64,000 nucleotides of DNA from Seminavis robusta (GCA_903772945.1 CAICTM010000141.1:1-64000); one strand, 5' to 3'. Positions 31,844 through 43,173 are shown, numbered from the stretch's first letter. Numbers and translations: made by a program. Notes: generated from the letters alone by a model not told the origin.

Positions 31844-32826
31844 ATGCCAGGATTAGCGCACAAGACATCGGGGGTGGTGAGCCGCCCTCGGTCCATGGAC
31901 GGAGATAACACGGTGATTGAGGTAAAGGCCGTGCGGGATGAACTCGGAAGAATCAAGGACGAGATTCTGATTGTTGTGCCTCTTGCTGTTGAGGTAGACG
32001 AGGATCCCTTGTACTATTATCCTCCCAAGAAGGCACCGGTAAAAGGCAAGCGATTATACGGCAGCAACGACGACGATGTAGACGACACAGAATCCGAGTC
32101 TGACTCGGATGAAGAGCTAGACAACTTTGACCCCGAAAGCATGGTAGTAGTCAACCACCATGGGCGAACATCCGTGCAACCATCAAGGGTGGATCCAGAG
32201 CTGGAACACAGCTTTCTGGAAGAGCTCATGACCACACTTGACAATATCTTTGGTTGCTCTTATGGCGGTTGTACCGAGAACTTGGACTCACCCGTTCTCA
32301 AATCGGCTCTGAGGCGAAAGGGAGACGATGTCCCTCCTATCGACCGCAACGTGAGCTTTACCAACCTGGAAATCAGAGAATTCAATATGACCCTGGGAAA
32401 CCACCCATCCGCAGTAACGGTATGTTGAACTACATTTGGTCTCCTATTGGATGAATGAATAAGACCGATCACCTCACACTCTGCTGCCTATCTATTCTAT
32501 CTCTACTCAATCAGGGGCCACCAGTGATGCTGGATTGGGATGCTCGACCGACAAGAGAAGCAATTGTGGATTTGGATTTGTACGAAAAGGCTCGCCGACC
32601 GAGACGAACCCGAAGAGAGTTGAAACTCAGTTTTGAGGCAAGGAGAGGTATCCTAGAGAATGAGAGAGGCTTCACGGTGGAAGAAGTAAAGAAAGCATGG
32701 TCAGAAGCCCTCAAGATCCGGAAACAACGACAGGAAACCCGGCTGCGTGGTCCCCACCAACAAATGATGGACGAAATTTATGAATCCGCTTGCCGAAAAT
32801 ACAATCGCATGTTTGGGTGCCAATGA
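31844..32826 (+). CDS. Diatom-family protein with EIREFNMTLGNHP / GPPVMLDWD block
   Basis: Two exons (31844-32419, 32515-32826) around a 95-bp intron (GTATGT...TCAG), 295 aa. The join creates HPSAVTGPPVMLDWD. The first half is acidic (SESDSDEELDNFDPES). The core VSFTNLEIREFNMTLGNHPS...GPPVMLDWD is a block that recurs in large diatom gene families of unknown role (my recollection). The C-terminal third is strongly basic and helical (ARRPRRTRRELKLSFEARR, EALKIRKQRQETRL, and a final ESACRKYNRMFGCQ). No signal peptide. The basic helix could bind nucleic acid; that is a guess. Confidence 0.8.
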
Positions 32827-33080
32827 GAGTGGGATCAGCCATTAGGCAGCTGTGTGGAGTTTCTTGCTAGTAGGATAGGAATATTGATTGCCTCCCTCCT
32901 CCGACATCTTTAAACAAGGATATCTGTAAAAGTTTTATCTCTACTACTTACATTTGGCTAGCATAGGAACTTTTCCGTTCGAACTTCGTCGCAGCCATAA
33001 CGATGGACTACATGGACATGTTCTAGCGTGCGTGGTTCTGATTACTAGCTAGAGCTGTCTTGCTAGCTATCAGGATCTAT

Positions 33081-34510
33081 TTATTTTGTTTTGGGCTGGC
33101 ATTCCGAGTCCAACATCCGTCGGATAAAGATTTCATCGCGGGGATGTTCTCGTTCTCCGTCTTCGTATGTATAACTTGGAGCAATGGCCAGTTCAGATCC
33201 ATCATGATTGAAAGCAAGTGCCGCAATGGATGTCGAGAACTGTGGAAGAGTTGTTAGTTTCTTTTTGTGAAGACCGTCCCACGTGGCTTCAAAAATTGCA
33301 CAAAGTAGAGACAAAGACCAAGGAAAGAAGCAAGAGGAGAGCATGAGCTGTTGAACATTCTCAAACAAAGACCGATTTCCCGAGTGCAAAACAGTCACCA
33401 TTTCCCCATTCACTTACAGACATATCCATCGCAACCACCCGTAGCAAATGTCCCGTATTGAGGGTGAAAAGCAATGCAATTGACCGGGTACACCGTATCA
33501 CCCTGACGATGGCATTTGAAGGCGTACTTTTTCATTTTGGCCTGCAATCCCAATTCTTCCAAAAACTCGACTGCTACCCGCCCCTCGATGGAACCCAGCG
33601 CAATACCATTCCCATCCGGAAAGAAGCGAACTGCCCTCGATTGAAATTTGAGAGAAGACTCTCGATCCAAAACCAACGATGCATCGCCACCGGCTCGTAC
33701 ATCAATGACACAAATGCGTCTTCCTGCCGTGGCAATGACGACTCGATTTTGATTGGCAGGATCAACGTCCATAGAGAAGGCTTTGCCGGGTAATTGAATG
33801 GTGGCAGCAGCGCTGGAGGAAGATTGTCGCACATCCCAAAGATGAAATTGAGAGTTCCATCCCGCCGAAGCAATCAAGGGAGCATTGCTGCCACCACTGG
33901 CAGCAAGAGCTCCAAGGCTGCTGCAGCCCATCAATTTTGGATCTTCTGCAGTGTGACGACCAATGACTTGATACTGAGTTGCCGCAATGTCAAACATTCG
34001 GACTTTCGAGAAAATGGGAAAATGACGAAACTGTGTGAGAGGATGAAATAATTAACAATACTCGGACTGCACGGATGAACCACATTCATTCATCAGAGGT
34101 TATTTGTCCATGTAGACTTCCTCATCTAAATTGACGGCAAATTTGATGATCTCGATGAGGATGCCAGTACATATATGGTATCCATCACCTGATGAATGAA
34201 TGGCACTTCTTGGTGCAGATAACGCATGGATTCGATCATTCAATTCTTCTGTTTTCTCACCTGTTCCATCGAGGCCTCCTGTGACTAATGCATTCAAGCC
34301 CTTTGGCGTAGCCAGAGACAACAGAGGTCCTGATTCCATCGTCTGAGAAAGGACAAACTTTCTCTCATTGGTGTCATGGATTCGCACGGCTCCATCAAAA
34401 CTAGTCGACGCCAAAAGAGTCGGTTGTCCTGGAAGATAGGAAAGGGCAGTGATGCCATCCGTGGGTGGAGACGGCAGTGAGACTGCTTCTGGTGGTGGTT
34501 CTGTAGCCAT
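33081..34510 (-). CDS. BUB3: Mitotic checkpoint WD40 protein BUB3
   Basis: Three exons on the minus strand (34510-34261, 34002-33418, 33286-33081), 346 aa, the usual BUB3 size. The joins restore GGLDGTVRMFD and DGYVSTWDGLHKKKL. BUB3 binds phosphorylated KNL1 and the GLEBS motifs of BUB1/BUBR1 to run the spindle checkpoint. Diagnostic strings: GSIEGRVAVEFL, KKYAFKCHR, VYPVNCIAFHPQYGTFATG, SIAALAFNHDGSELAIA and the terminal DEIFIRRM. Seven-blade WD40 layout. The first intron is 258 bp, long for this window. RAE1 is the nearest alternative, but the YAFKCHR/VYPVN block favours BUB3. Confidence 0.93.
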
Positions 34511-35028
34511 GATTTTGTTCTGAGATTACTAATAGAACCGAGGAAAGAAAGACGATCGAGCAAGACCAGGAAGGAGAAACCCACAGAGTGGAAGATGATT
34601 GAGATTTGAGATGTAGAGGCGGTGGACGGTGTACCGAAATAAAATAAAAATATCGTTTTGAAAGGAGCATGCTCTTACCCAGCTAGATCGTAGCTAGCTA
34701 GCTAGTTAAAAAAGCAAAAAACTATTCCTCTGTTCCCCTTACACAAAAGTTTGCCTCGTTCACTTTGCCCTTTGGTATCATACTCTCGTACGAATGCGTC
34801 GGTAGCTAGAGCTTGGCGGCCCTTCTCGTCATTCTAATTGATTGAGACCCTGTGATCAAGGCAAGCATGCACGTCGAGCCCTAGAGAGAGGTTAATCCCT
34901 AATAATGAACAGGTTGTCCAACTACGGCGTCCAGTTCTACTACTTTGTATGTACGAGTAAGGAATCTCATACGTAAGGAATGGTATTTATGTATCTTATA
35001 ATACGGATGGTTGGATCCAGTGATGGAC
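34511..35028. other. Intergenic spacer
   Basis: 518 bp upstream of BUB3. A tagctagctagctagtt run near 34686 is the only pattern. No gene seen. Confidence 0.5.
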
Positions 35029-36108
35029 CTAGTCCCGATAACAATATAGGGATGGACTTGTCTTTTGCAGTTGAATGAACGGATGCGTTTCAGGTAGCTG
35101 CTCTCCTCCTTCCGAGTCGTCATACCAGCATACTACCAAGTCGGATGGATAATCCTTCAACTTGCAAAAGATTTTGACCCCAGGGATCGCCAACAACATT
35201 TGCAAAAGAGAAAACTGAACGAGCCCCATTCCGGATGGATCCAGCACCTCTCCAAAAACCGCTTCATAGAGACCACATAGTGTTGGCACGTCCAGTGCTG
35301 AATGCGTCTCCAAGATTACTTTGAGCCACGCCTGGAACGAGTCAAACTTGTTCTGTACGGCAGGATCTCGGAATGCCTTCCAAGCTACCATCTTTGTATG
35401 ATATCTGTTGTTAGCTTTCCCAGACGTTGATACCGGCTTGCCATTAGGAGGATGGAGGGGCAACGTCTTCCTTCTTGCTTGGTCCAACTGCAAGAGAAGG
35501 TCACCTTGAGTTCCAGCTGCCAAACCGGAGCGCAGAAAGTCTTTGGAATAGACTTTTCGGGGTTTAGGGGGCGGAAATAACTTTTCCTTACAAGAGAGCA
35601 GAAAGTCTTTGGAGTAGACCTTGCGAGGACCATTGGTTTTAGGAGGGAGGGGATTAGAAGGTTCCTCGCTTAGCCTCGGATTTTCCTTACAGGAGAGCAG
35701 AAACTCTTTCGAGTAGACTTTGCGTCTATCCGTGGGTGGGAGGGCGCCAGTCGACGGAGCTTCCTTTTGCGTGGTCTTTTTCTGGAGGGAGAGCAGTAAC
35801 TCTTTGCGATAGACTTTGCGGGGTTTAGAAGGCTCCTGGCTGGGCTTTAACGTATCCTTACAGGAGAGCAGCAACTGTTTGGAGTCGACTTTGCGTGGAC
35901 TGGAAGGAGGGAGGTTCTTGGCGGAAGTGTCCTCCTTTGGTTTGTCCTTTGGCTTGTCTTTGTCCCTGATGGAGAGCAGAAACGCTTTGGAATAAACTTT
36001 GCGTGGAGCCTTGACTGACGGCGGAAGTTTCGGCTTTAACTTTTCTTTCCTGTACCTTGTCGGCCCCAGGATCATGGGTTGTAGCGTTAGGAGATTACCG
36101 CGCACCAT
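35029..36108 (-). CDS. Protein with six tandem eIF4E-binding-like motifs and a LOTUS-like domain
   Basis: 359 aa from the only in-frame ATG (36108). Residues 35-195 hold six copies of a (P/R)RKVYSKxFLLSCKE module. Four contain the canonical eIF4E-binding consensus Y-x4-L-hydrophobic (YSKAFLL at 39, YRKELLL at 100, YSKEFLL at 132, YSKDFLL at 165); two are degenerate (DSKQLLL at 75, YSKDFLR at 187). Modules are 22-36 residues apart, joined by Pro/Lys linkers. The motif is close to eIF4G's YDREFLL. Residues 245-335 resemble a LOTUS/OST-HTH domain: FQAWLKVILETH, LCGLYEAVFGEVLDPSGMGL, LLQMLLAIPGVKIF. LOTUS domains bind RNA or DEAD-box helicases. Together this suggests an mRNA-specific translational regulator that captures several eIF4E molecules; function is inferred. 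It could instead be a repeat protein with fortuitous motif match. Confidence 0.85.
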   Translation of the reverse strand: MVRGNLLTLQPMILGPTRYRKEKLKPKLPPSVKAPRKVYSKAFLLSIRDKDKPKDKPKEDTSAKNLPPSSPRKVDSKQLLLSCKDTLKPSQEPSKPRKVYRKELLLSLQKKTTQKEAPSTGALPPTDRRKVYSKEFLLSCKENPRLSEEPSNPLPPKTNGPRKVYSKDFLLSCKEKLFPPPKPRKVYSKDFLRSGLAAGTQGDLLLQLDQARRKTLPLHPPNGKPVSTSGKANNRYHTKMVAWKAFRDPAVQNKFDSFQAWLKVILETHSALDVPTLCGLYEAVFGEVLDPSGMGLVQFSLLQMLLAIPGVKIFCKLKDYPSDLVVCWYDDSEGGEQLPETHPFIQLQKTSPSLYCYRD

Positions 36109-36579
36109 CTTGACACTCTTATTATCCAGGCTCCAATTGAGATTATGGTATAAATAAGATGGAGTGTCAAGGGAGATCCGACTTCCGACTTCATTTACGA
36201 CCACGCGACAGAACAAATACAGTATCTTTTTTCGATCTCTTTCTTTTCTGCCAGTTCTCTTATTCTCTTGCCATGACTGAACATCAACCAAAAGCAAGGT
36301 TAGAGTTACAAGTTACGCCAGGAACTTTTTACGCGCACTTTTTCTTCCCAAACGACCATTATTTATTTTGTGTTTGAACCCCAATTGGCACTTCATTGCA
36401 TTCCTCTTCTCCTCCAAGTTGTGTAACCACTTTGCTATCATCATATCACTGCGCAATGTTGTCTGTCGAATACTAGTAGGAGAGTAGTGTTCCTGTTGAG
36501 TAGAATAGAATCTGAAGCAAGCTCAAGCTGTTGAAAAGGTTTTTCACAAACAGACAAAATCGAATCGAATCGATCAACA
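36109..36579. other. Divergent promoter region
   Basis: 471 bp between two divergent starts. Nothing coding recognised; 'cgaatcgaatcgat' repeats lie just before the WD40 ATG. Confidence 0.5.
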
Positions 36580-38358
36580 ATGACAAACCAACTTCCTCCA
36601 GCCCGGTGTCATTGGGTTGACCACATGATTACTCTGCCGACCCCACAGCAGCAGTCAGTGCAACAATATACCGACCATCGGCGACAGCGGCAGTACCAAG
36701 TGGGAAGGAATATTGCACGAAAGAGATTGCTGCAAACAGTCACTACTAGTAGTACTGGGAACCCAATGACAGCACATCATCGACCCATGCGAGGTGGAGA
36801 CGTGTGTGCCACTGGCGACAAGTACTGCAACTGCTCCTTTCTGGATGGACGTGACGTGATCTTGGCTGCGACGGTTCAAGGCGACTTGGACATTTTGAGA
36901 GTGCCGTCCTCTGGACCAATGACGGAATTGACAGCAAAGCTGAGATTGAACAATGATGATTATGATTATTCCTACAGTATGGCAGCTGGCTACAAGTTGA
37001 AACCAATGCAACAGGGACATGGGTTTGCTGTCGGTACTCCATCTGGGTCGTTTTCGATCTTTTCCACGGAACATGCCACGGCATGGTGTCGACAACAGCT
37101 TCCCATGAATTGGAAGAGAACCAGCAGTGTTCGACAAGAACCGCTGCACCGACATGCCGACGACGACAACACACTCCCCTTTGTCACACACCAATGGCAG
37201 TCAGAAATACTGTCTATGCAGCAGCAACAATCACCACAACAGCAGGATCGCTATGATTCTCTCTCCATGGGATCCAGTCTGGAAATGCTGCCGTCACCGG
37301 GAAAGGAGTTGTGCATCACTCCACACAATGATGCACTCTGGGACTTTTGGGAGACTCCTTCGTGTCTATTGGCAGCTCATGCCTCGCAGGATTCTCGTGG
37401 TGGTCGTCGTACTCGCCTCCTCGATTGCCGGACCATGAAACAGGGGTGTGTCGCCGACATTGACTTGATTGGCCATCATCAAAAGAAGTTTTTGGCACGG
37501 CAAGAAGAAATCACCGCCATTGGCTTTGCCTCCGAGTGGACACTCCTGTCGGCTCACGCCCGTCCCCTCTCCAGAGGGAGAATTGATAATTGCATTCATA
37601 TCTGGGATTTGCGAAAGCCAGAATCACCGGTCCACCAGTACAAACCGCCCAAGAATGCGGATCCATCCAACACTCGAGGCAACTTTTTTGTCTCGCGTTT
37701 GACGCCGACGGATGGAGCGGTAATGGTCACACTGCAGTCCTTTGCGTCTGCTCCAGGACAAGACAACCGCACTACTGTACAGCACGTTTGGATGGACTTG
37801 GCCCGGCTAAGCACCGTTACCAGGAGTAGTAGGAAACTCGACGAGGAGGAGGAGGCAGTATGTGTGCAGCAGAATGGTGGTGGGTCCTTTGCCGTGACTC
37901 CAAACCAAGATTTTATGGCGTGCTACAGTCAAGCCAAACCCAATAGCGATTGTGACGTGGTGAGACTATTTGATCTAGAAAGCTATAGTAAGAACAAGAA
38001 GCCCAAGCCACAACCTCCGAAACGAAAACTGAGCCTTCACCAAGCACGGGTCCAAATGTCTCGGAAACGAAGCCTCCATGGGAAAGGCAAGCTGTCCATC
38101 AAGGGCTCTCACGAGGAAGATACATCGTCCACATGCAGCACCAGTGGCTCTGATGACGATTTCAACTCTGACAAACACGACCTTCCACCTATGGAGGAGC
38201 ATCATCAAAGCTTCAGCTGTGCTGCCGCGTTCAAACCCAACCTGCAGGACCGTTATGGATTGACAACCCATCTATCCTGCATGGCAGTAAATGATATGGG
38301 AAGTTCAATCGTCGGTGGATCGCATGATGGTGACATTTTCGTCTGGAGCGGCACTTGA
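36580..38358 (+). CDS. WD40-repeat protein with long insertions
   Basis: 592 aa, intronless, ATG at 36580. WD-type blades are recognisable at about 95-110 (VILAATVQGDLDILRV), 137-160, 300-345 (IGFASEWTLLSAHARP, then CIHIWDLRKPESP) and at the end (MGSSIVGGSHDGDIFVWSG). IHIWDLRK matches the WDxR/DWD box used by DDB1-CUL4 substrate receptors. Large Gln/His-rich and Ser/Asp-rich insertions lie at 190-250 and 470-550. It resembles DCAF4-type receptors in layout, but I cannot assign an orthologue. Its stop lies 33 bp from the stop of the convergent RNase gene. Confidence 0.8.
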   Translation: MTNQLPPARCHWVDHMITLPTPQQQSVQQYTDHRRQRQYQVGRNIARKRLLQTVTTSSTGNPMTAHHRPMRGGDVCATGDKYCNCSFLDGRDVILAATVQGDLDILRVPSSGPMTELTAKLRLNNDDYDYSYSMAAGYKLKPMQQGHGFAVGTPSGSFSIFSTEHATAWCRQQLPMNWKRTSSVRQEPLHRHADDDNTLPFVTHQWQSEILSMQQQQSPQQQDRYDSLSMGSSLEMLPSPGKELCITPHNDALWDFWETPSCLLAAHASQDSRGGRRTRLLDCRTMKQGCVADIDLIGHHQKKFLARQEEITAIGFASEWTLLSAHARPLSRGRIDNCIHIWDLRKPESPVHQYKPPKNADPSNTRGNFFVSRLTPTDGAVMVTLQSFASAPGQDNRTTVQHVWMDLARLSTVTRSSRKLDEEEEAVCVQQNGGGSFAVTPNQDFMACYSQAKPNSDCDVVRLFDLESYSKNKKPKPQPPKRKLSLHQARVQMSRKRSLHGKGKLSIKGSHEEDTSSTCSTSGSDDDFNSDKHDLPPMEEHHQSFSCAAAFKPNLQDRYGLTTHLSCMAVNDMGSSIVGGSHDGDIFVWSGT

Positions 38359-38390
38359 CTCTGACTCGGCACGGCACCTTCATCCATGGT

Positions 38391-41349
38391 TCAGCAGTTT
38401 GTTCGGACAAAGGCAAGTTGGCCAGCTCGAGGGTTCATTAAGGAAACACGCAGCTTGAGCCTCTCCCCAGGATTGAGGTTGATTGGAGAGGAAAACTTGT
38501 ATTCAAACCCTAATTCATAAACATAAATCGCATACTGTTTCTTGGACTTTTCGCCGGTTCCAATATAGCCAAGGATCAAAGCATCCCAAATGTAATCGGG
38601 ATCCTTGTCAATGATGCGTCGGATGTACTCAAAGAGCCAGTACTGCTCGCTCGTACGCTGTACAAGGCGGGCAGCTCCCATCAAACCACCGCCCTCACGA
38701 TAGTCAATGTCATCGTCTTGTTGTCGTGTATCCCATTCGTATTCGTTGGACTCTGCATCAAGTAGGCGGGGAGGCGTCCATCCAATGTCTCGTTTTGACA
38801 AGTTCAAATGTTCGAGTGACTTGCCTTCGAGGATTAACTCTTGAATTCGCTGACGCCGCAACCATCTCTTCACTGCGCAATGGACCATCAAGTCTGAAAT
38901 GAAGATACAATGTATGAGCCACTGCATAACAAAAAACAAAGACAAAGACGTGAACAACATACATCTCTACATGGGTGCATACCTTGTTTCCGGCGGATTG
39001 GACTAGTCCATTGGACGTAGCTAGACAGTCCCAAACCTGCATGAGGAGCGCAATGTTCCGTCACTTTGACGGGGGATAGAAAGCGACGGCAGTACCATGC
39101 ATGGCAGTATCCATCGCCTGTATTGTATTCCATCAGCTGCATCATAACCTGTCTTTCCCTTGCTCTGGATGCGTAATCTGTAAAAGAGCGACCGGTGAGC
39201 GAGGCCTGAACCAACGATCAACATAAAAATTACTTGACCTCTCCATGGTTCCTACGCACCTGGCTTTCTTTGCCCTCGAAACGGAAGGCGTAGCTCGTTT
39301 CGAAAACCCTCTCCCGTTTCTTCGTCAACATCAGGCCAACTCTTCTCGTTGCGAAGCTTCCAAGTTCCAATTGCCTCCCCTGCCAGAATCATGCATTCGG
39401 TGACCAGCGTGTGGGCAGAAGACAAAGGCTCCACAATCGTCGATAAGCTTTGCTGACTAGACGATGATTCTCCGGCTTCTGCTCCAAATGTCTGATTTGC
39501 TCCTGAGTTGTGCGTGGCCTGGACACTGACTTTGATATCTATTCCGTCCGGTGCACTCTCATCCGGGGAGATGCTGATTGTTTTCTGTGGAATGGGACGT
39601 TGAACCAACCCTTCCGAAGATCCCCTTCGAATTCTATAGTTTCGTCTGGTTGTTGCTTTATCCAATAGGCCTCCTAGCTCCCATTCTTCGCTGTACCCGA
39701 TTCCTTCTTCTAGCATCTCATCTACTTCCTCATAAGTCAGTCGATAGGAGACTCTGATCAAAGAAGGGGTAACCATGAGCGTGGATTCATCGATGGACCC
39801 ATCATCGTTTAGCTCCACGGCAAGGGAGAGAGCGTAAGCGTCCTTCTTCGTTGTCAACGACATCAAATCATCATTGGCTCTGTTTGTTTAGTATCACCAT
39901 TGAATCGAGTGATACCCATTATACCATGAGAACCAAGAACCGCATCATCTCCAAAACTAATCTATCTGACAAAAACTTACTTGGGTGGCAGCATGGGAAT
40001 CGAAAATTGTGGCAAGTAGAGCGATGTCACTCTCCGTCTTGCAATATCATAGAGCTCAGAACCCTGTTCTACCCATCGCTCGGCGTCGGCGATATGAATC
40101 CAGATTCTCTGTTGCTCGGACCCGTCCTTATCTGTATACTTTTCGAGCGACAAACCATCATCAATCTCGGACGTCTCGGCACTGTCAATGGTAAACACTT
40201 TCAAATGCCGAAGATCCTGCCTCAATCCCAGTTCTTCGTCCAGGTCCCTTTGGTTTGATGCTGCCTAAATGATGATGATGATGACAAAAGAATAGTTAGT
40301 TGTTGAATGTCAGTCATTCCATGGTGCATTTATTGCTTTGTCATGCCCAAGGAAGTGAAGAGTTAGTTTTCTTCGCTTACATTTTCGGCGGCTTGCAGTT
40401 CCTGGTCATTGAATCGGAGCGAGAAACCACTCCGCAACAGAGCCAGATCTTCATGTTTGCCCCATGCTCCAATAGCTACCAATAATTCAAAGGCACCTTG
40501 TGTGGTTCTCTTCCATTTCATTTCTGCCAATACCTGCAATCCCGATCCTCGCTTGACCTGGTGCTTGAGTCGTCGCACGCTGTCGGTATCCCAGGTTTCC
40601 AAATCTCGTAGTAGAAACTTTTGTTGATTGCCTCTGGAATCCAAGTGGGCGACCATTCGTTGTAGCTGCACGGGAGATCCCTTGACACCCACCTGTGTGC
40701 CCAAAATGAGAATGGATTGCAGAGCCATGACAGCAGCTTGAATGACTTTGGGATCTCGTTCCGCTGCGGCAATTTTGGTTCGGAATAGGTTCTCCAGAAT
40801 TTGTTCTCCCTCTGCAGTGCATGTCAAATCAATGAACCTTCCTTTGGCGTATTGTGCATTTTTATTGTTGTCATTGGCGTTGATATTGTCGTCTGAGTGA
40901 TTATTACTAGTAGTGGTGCCATTCTGGATATCCTCCAGTCTCTGATGCAGTATCCTGGCCATGATCTTGACCGCTCGGACTTCAATGTCATCGTCATCCT
41001 CGGCTTCTTTGTCATCATCCAGTGCCCCGTAAATGTCATCGTCATAGACAATCTTGGGAGCATTTGTACGGGGAAACCATTTGTTTTCATCTGTCACAGA
41101 GAAAAGCTGTTGGGTTGTGGTGGTGGTGGCCACTGGGATTCGCCTGTTTCGTGCCGCCAGAACCGTGTGTGTTTTCAAGAAAGCTTGGGATCTTGAGGGT
41201 CCATCCGGATGTCGAACAACTGCAGGAGAAGGCGTTCCTATCAGAAAGCCTCCTGTCAAGGGAAGGAAACTCAACAGCAACCATGATGTGGATAAGATCA
41301 GGACTGAAAACGGCAGCAGAAATCGGTCAAGACTTGGAGTCCTTATCAT
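38391..41349 (-). CDS. Plastid-targeted RNase II/RNase R-type exoribonuclease (RNB)
   Basis: Five exons (41349-40381, 40264-39981, 39879-39260, 39177-38983, 38893-38391), 856 aa; introns 116, 101, 82 and 89 bp. The N-terminus is a signal peptide ending LPLTGGFLIGTPSP, a Phe-type plastid cleavage site. The RNB core starts near 335 (LRQDLRHLKVFTIDSAETSE) with the metal-binding aspartates D350, D358 and D359. Later blocks are ALSLAVELNDDGSIDES, the typical EECMILAGE-like TECMILAGEAIG, and YVQWTSPIRR before DLMVHCAVKRW. A C-terminal S1-like beta region ends the protein. It degrades RNA 3' to 5'; in plastids such enzymes mature rRNA and mRNA. Intron positions were chosen by frame and by RNB homology. 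Confidence 0.9.
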
Positions 41350-41867
41350 CTTGATCAATCGATCTCGTGGCGATGAAAACACTCGCGCCTACCCAATAGA
41401 CTAGACGCAGCCTTTGTCTACTACACTCTCCCTGTTTGTGTTTTCTCTCCCTTGCTTGAAAGGCTCTCCTTCTCGATGGACTCGACTCCTGATGTCGATG
41501 ACAACCTAACAAACAAACTGGTGAACGAAAACAAAAGAGTGGATGGTTGCAGATGACGTCAGTATTGGTCACGAGCCATTCGTGACTGATTTCGACATCC
41601 AGGCTGAGAGATCTTTTTGCTGCCGCCAAGCAGTAAACCGCAGATCTCAATCTTGCTTGGATACGCTGAAACAAGCAATTCTTGGATACCACTCGTACCA
41701 GTAAACGTGTGGGCATACCGGTACTACCAGTAGTAAGGCATCTACAGTACGTACAAGTATGGCAGCGCATCTACATTGTTCATCTACATTATCGCTCACA
41801 ACTACAGCTATCTAGCTTTTTATAAATAGTATTACGAACAATTTCACAAGCACAAACTCGCATCACC
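41350..41867. other. Divergent promoter region
   Basis: 518 bp between the RNase gene and the TPR gene. It holds the TATA-like box at 41821 and no gene. Confidence 0.5.
41821..41828 (+). promoter_or_regulatory. TATA box of TPR gene
   Basis: TATAAATA lies 47 bp before the ATG at 41868, in a stretch otherwise free of such words. The position implies a very short 5' leader. Confidence 0.55.
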
Positions 41868-42893
41868 ATGGATCCCCCAGGAGAATCGTATCAAGCCGCG
41901 AGCGCTGAATTTACTATCCGTGCGGAACAAGACCAAGAGAATTCCGGCGCCCACACACCAACCAACGACAGTAAGGCGACGGGGCCCTTTTGCAAGAAAT
42001 CCCCTAACGTTGATACGGACGACTTTGAGGGTTTCGCCAACGCGGGTAAGACTACCCGGGCGGACAGTGGACTCGACGTGGACGAGCTAGCGGCGGCAGT
42101 GGATCTAGACGTGGATGAGTTGGCGGATCTCATTGCAGCCACCACGAATTCTATTAAGGAAAGCAGAACAACAGACAACAACCAAACAACAGACAACAAC
42201 CAAAGCAGCCCTGCGACACCACAAGCACAAGCAGAAAATCATGGCAAGCTGGCAAGGATTCATCTGACGTTGGGCAGACCAAATGATGCTCTGGTGGAAT
42301 ACAAACGACAACTGGAAATTGAAGAAGCGGAACTAGGAACCAACCACGCTGATGTTGCAAGAACCTACTGCAACATTGGAACATGCTTCAAGGAAAAAGG
42401 AGATAGAAAATCTGCTTTGGATATGTTCACAAAGGGCTTGGAGATCAGGCAGCAAGTCGGAGCGTATCACACAGAGACAGCAACAACTCACGAACATATT
42501 GGTCGTTGTTGGATGGAAATGGGCAATTACCAAACTGCCATGGAAGAACTATGGAAAGCATATTCCATCAGAAAAACACTCCTTACCCAAGACCACCCGG
42601 ACACCAAGGAATCTCTATCGGATCTTGGAGTTGTTGCGGATAAATTGAAGAAAACGGCACCTGCCTTCTTCCTGGAAAGGCAAGATATTCGCAAACTATT
42701 AGGACAAATTGAGGCAGCTCAACTTCGAGGCGGAGTCTCCAAAGGCGACCAGGACAGCAGCAGAGCTGGTGGTGGTGGTGAACCTGCTAAACCGTTTTCT
42801 CTTGGTGGCACCGGCGGCAGCACTATCGTTGCTCCTTCACCCGCTCGACCCGCTGCAGTATCCCGCTCGATCCGCTCGATTTCGCAATACTGA
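41868..42893 (+). CDS. Kinesin-light-chain-like TPR protein
   Basis: 341 aa, intronless. An acidic disordered N-terminus contains a short internal duplication (GLDVDELAAAVDLDVDELADLI), and the linker has a TTDNNQ repeat. From about 125 to 270 are three to four tetratricopeptide repeats of the kinesin-light-chain spacing (about 42 residues): ALVEYKRQLEIEEAELGTNH, ALDMFTKGLEIRQQVGAYH and AMEELWKAYSIRKTLLTQDH, each followed by a helix with the VA.TY.NIG type pattern. These scaffolds bind peptides. The tail is Gly/Pro-rich with an RSIRSI repeat. The partner is unknown. KLC-like TPR genes are abundant in diatoms (recollection). Confidence 0.85.
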   Translation: MDPPGESYQAASAEFTIRAEQDQENSGAHTPTNDSKATGPFCKKSPNVDTDDFEGFANAGKTTRADSGLDVDELAAAVDLDVDELADLIAATTNSIKESRTTDNNQTTDNNQSSPATPQAQAENHGKLARIHLTLGRPNDALVEYKRQLEIEEAELGTNHADVARTYCNIGTCFKEKGDRKSALDMFTKGLEIRQQVGAYHTETATTHEHIGRCWMEMGNYQTAMEELWKAYSIRKTLLTQDHPDTKESLSDLGVVADKLKKTAPAFFLERQDIRKLLGQIEAAQLRGGVSKGDQDSSRAGGGGEPAKPFSLGGTGGSTIVAPSPARPAAVSRSIRSISQY

Positions 42894-43173
42894 ACTGCAA
42901 TTAATTGCCAAGCACACAGGAATGTTGTCCATTATTCAGAATCAATCCAATTAATTAATTAGTTGTTCATTTAGTTTCTAAAAAACTGTTTGTAAAAAAC
43001 AATTTCATACCTCTGTGAAGCTGTGGGCAGGGGTGGCATGGACATCTCCTAAAATGAGTTACAGTCTCCATTCCTTGTCTCCTACACTGTGTAGCTGGTG
43101 GGTGCAGAAAACCAACCAGAGGATCATTCTGGTTTCGATTAGCTTAGCTTAGCTGTGCTTCGCCCACAATAAT
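42894..43173. other. Intergenic spacer
   Basis: 280 bp with 'attaattaatt' and 'gcttagctta' runs. No gene seen. Confidence 0.4.
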
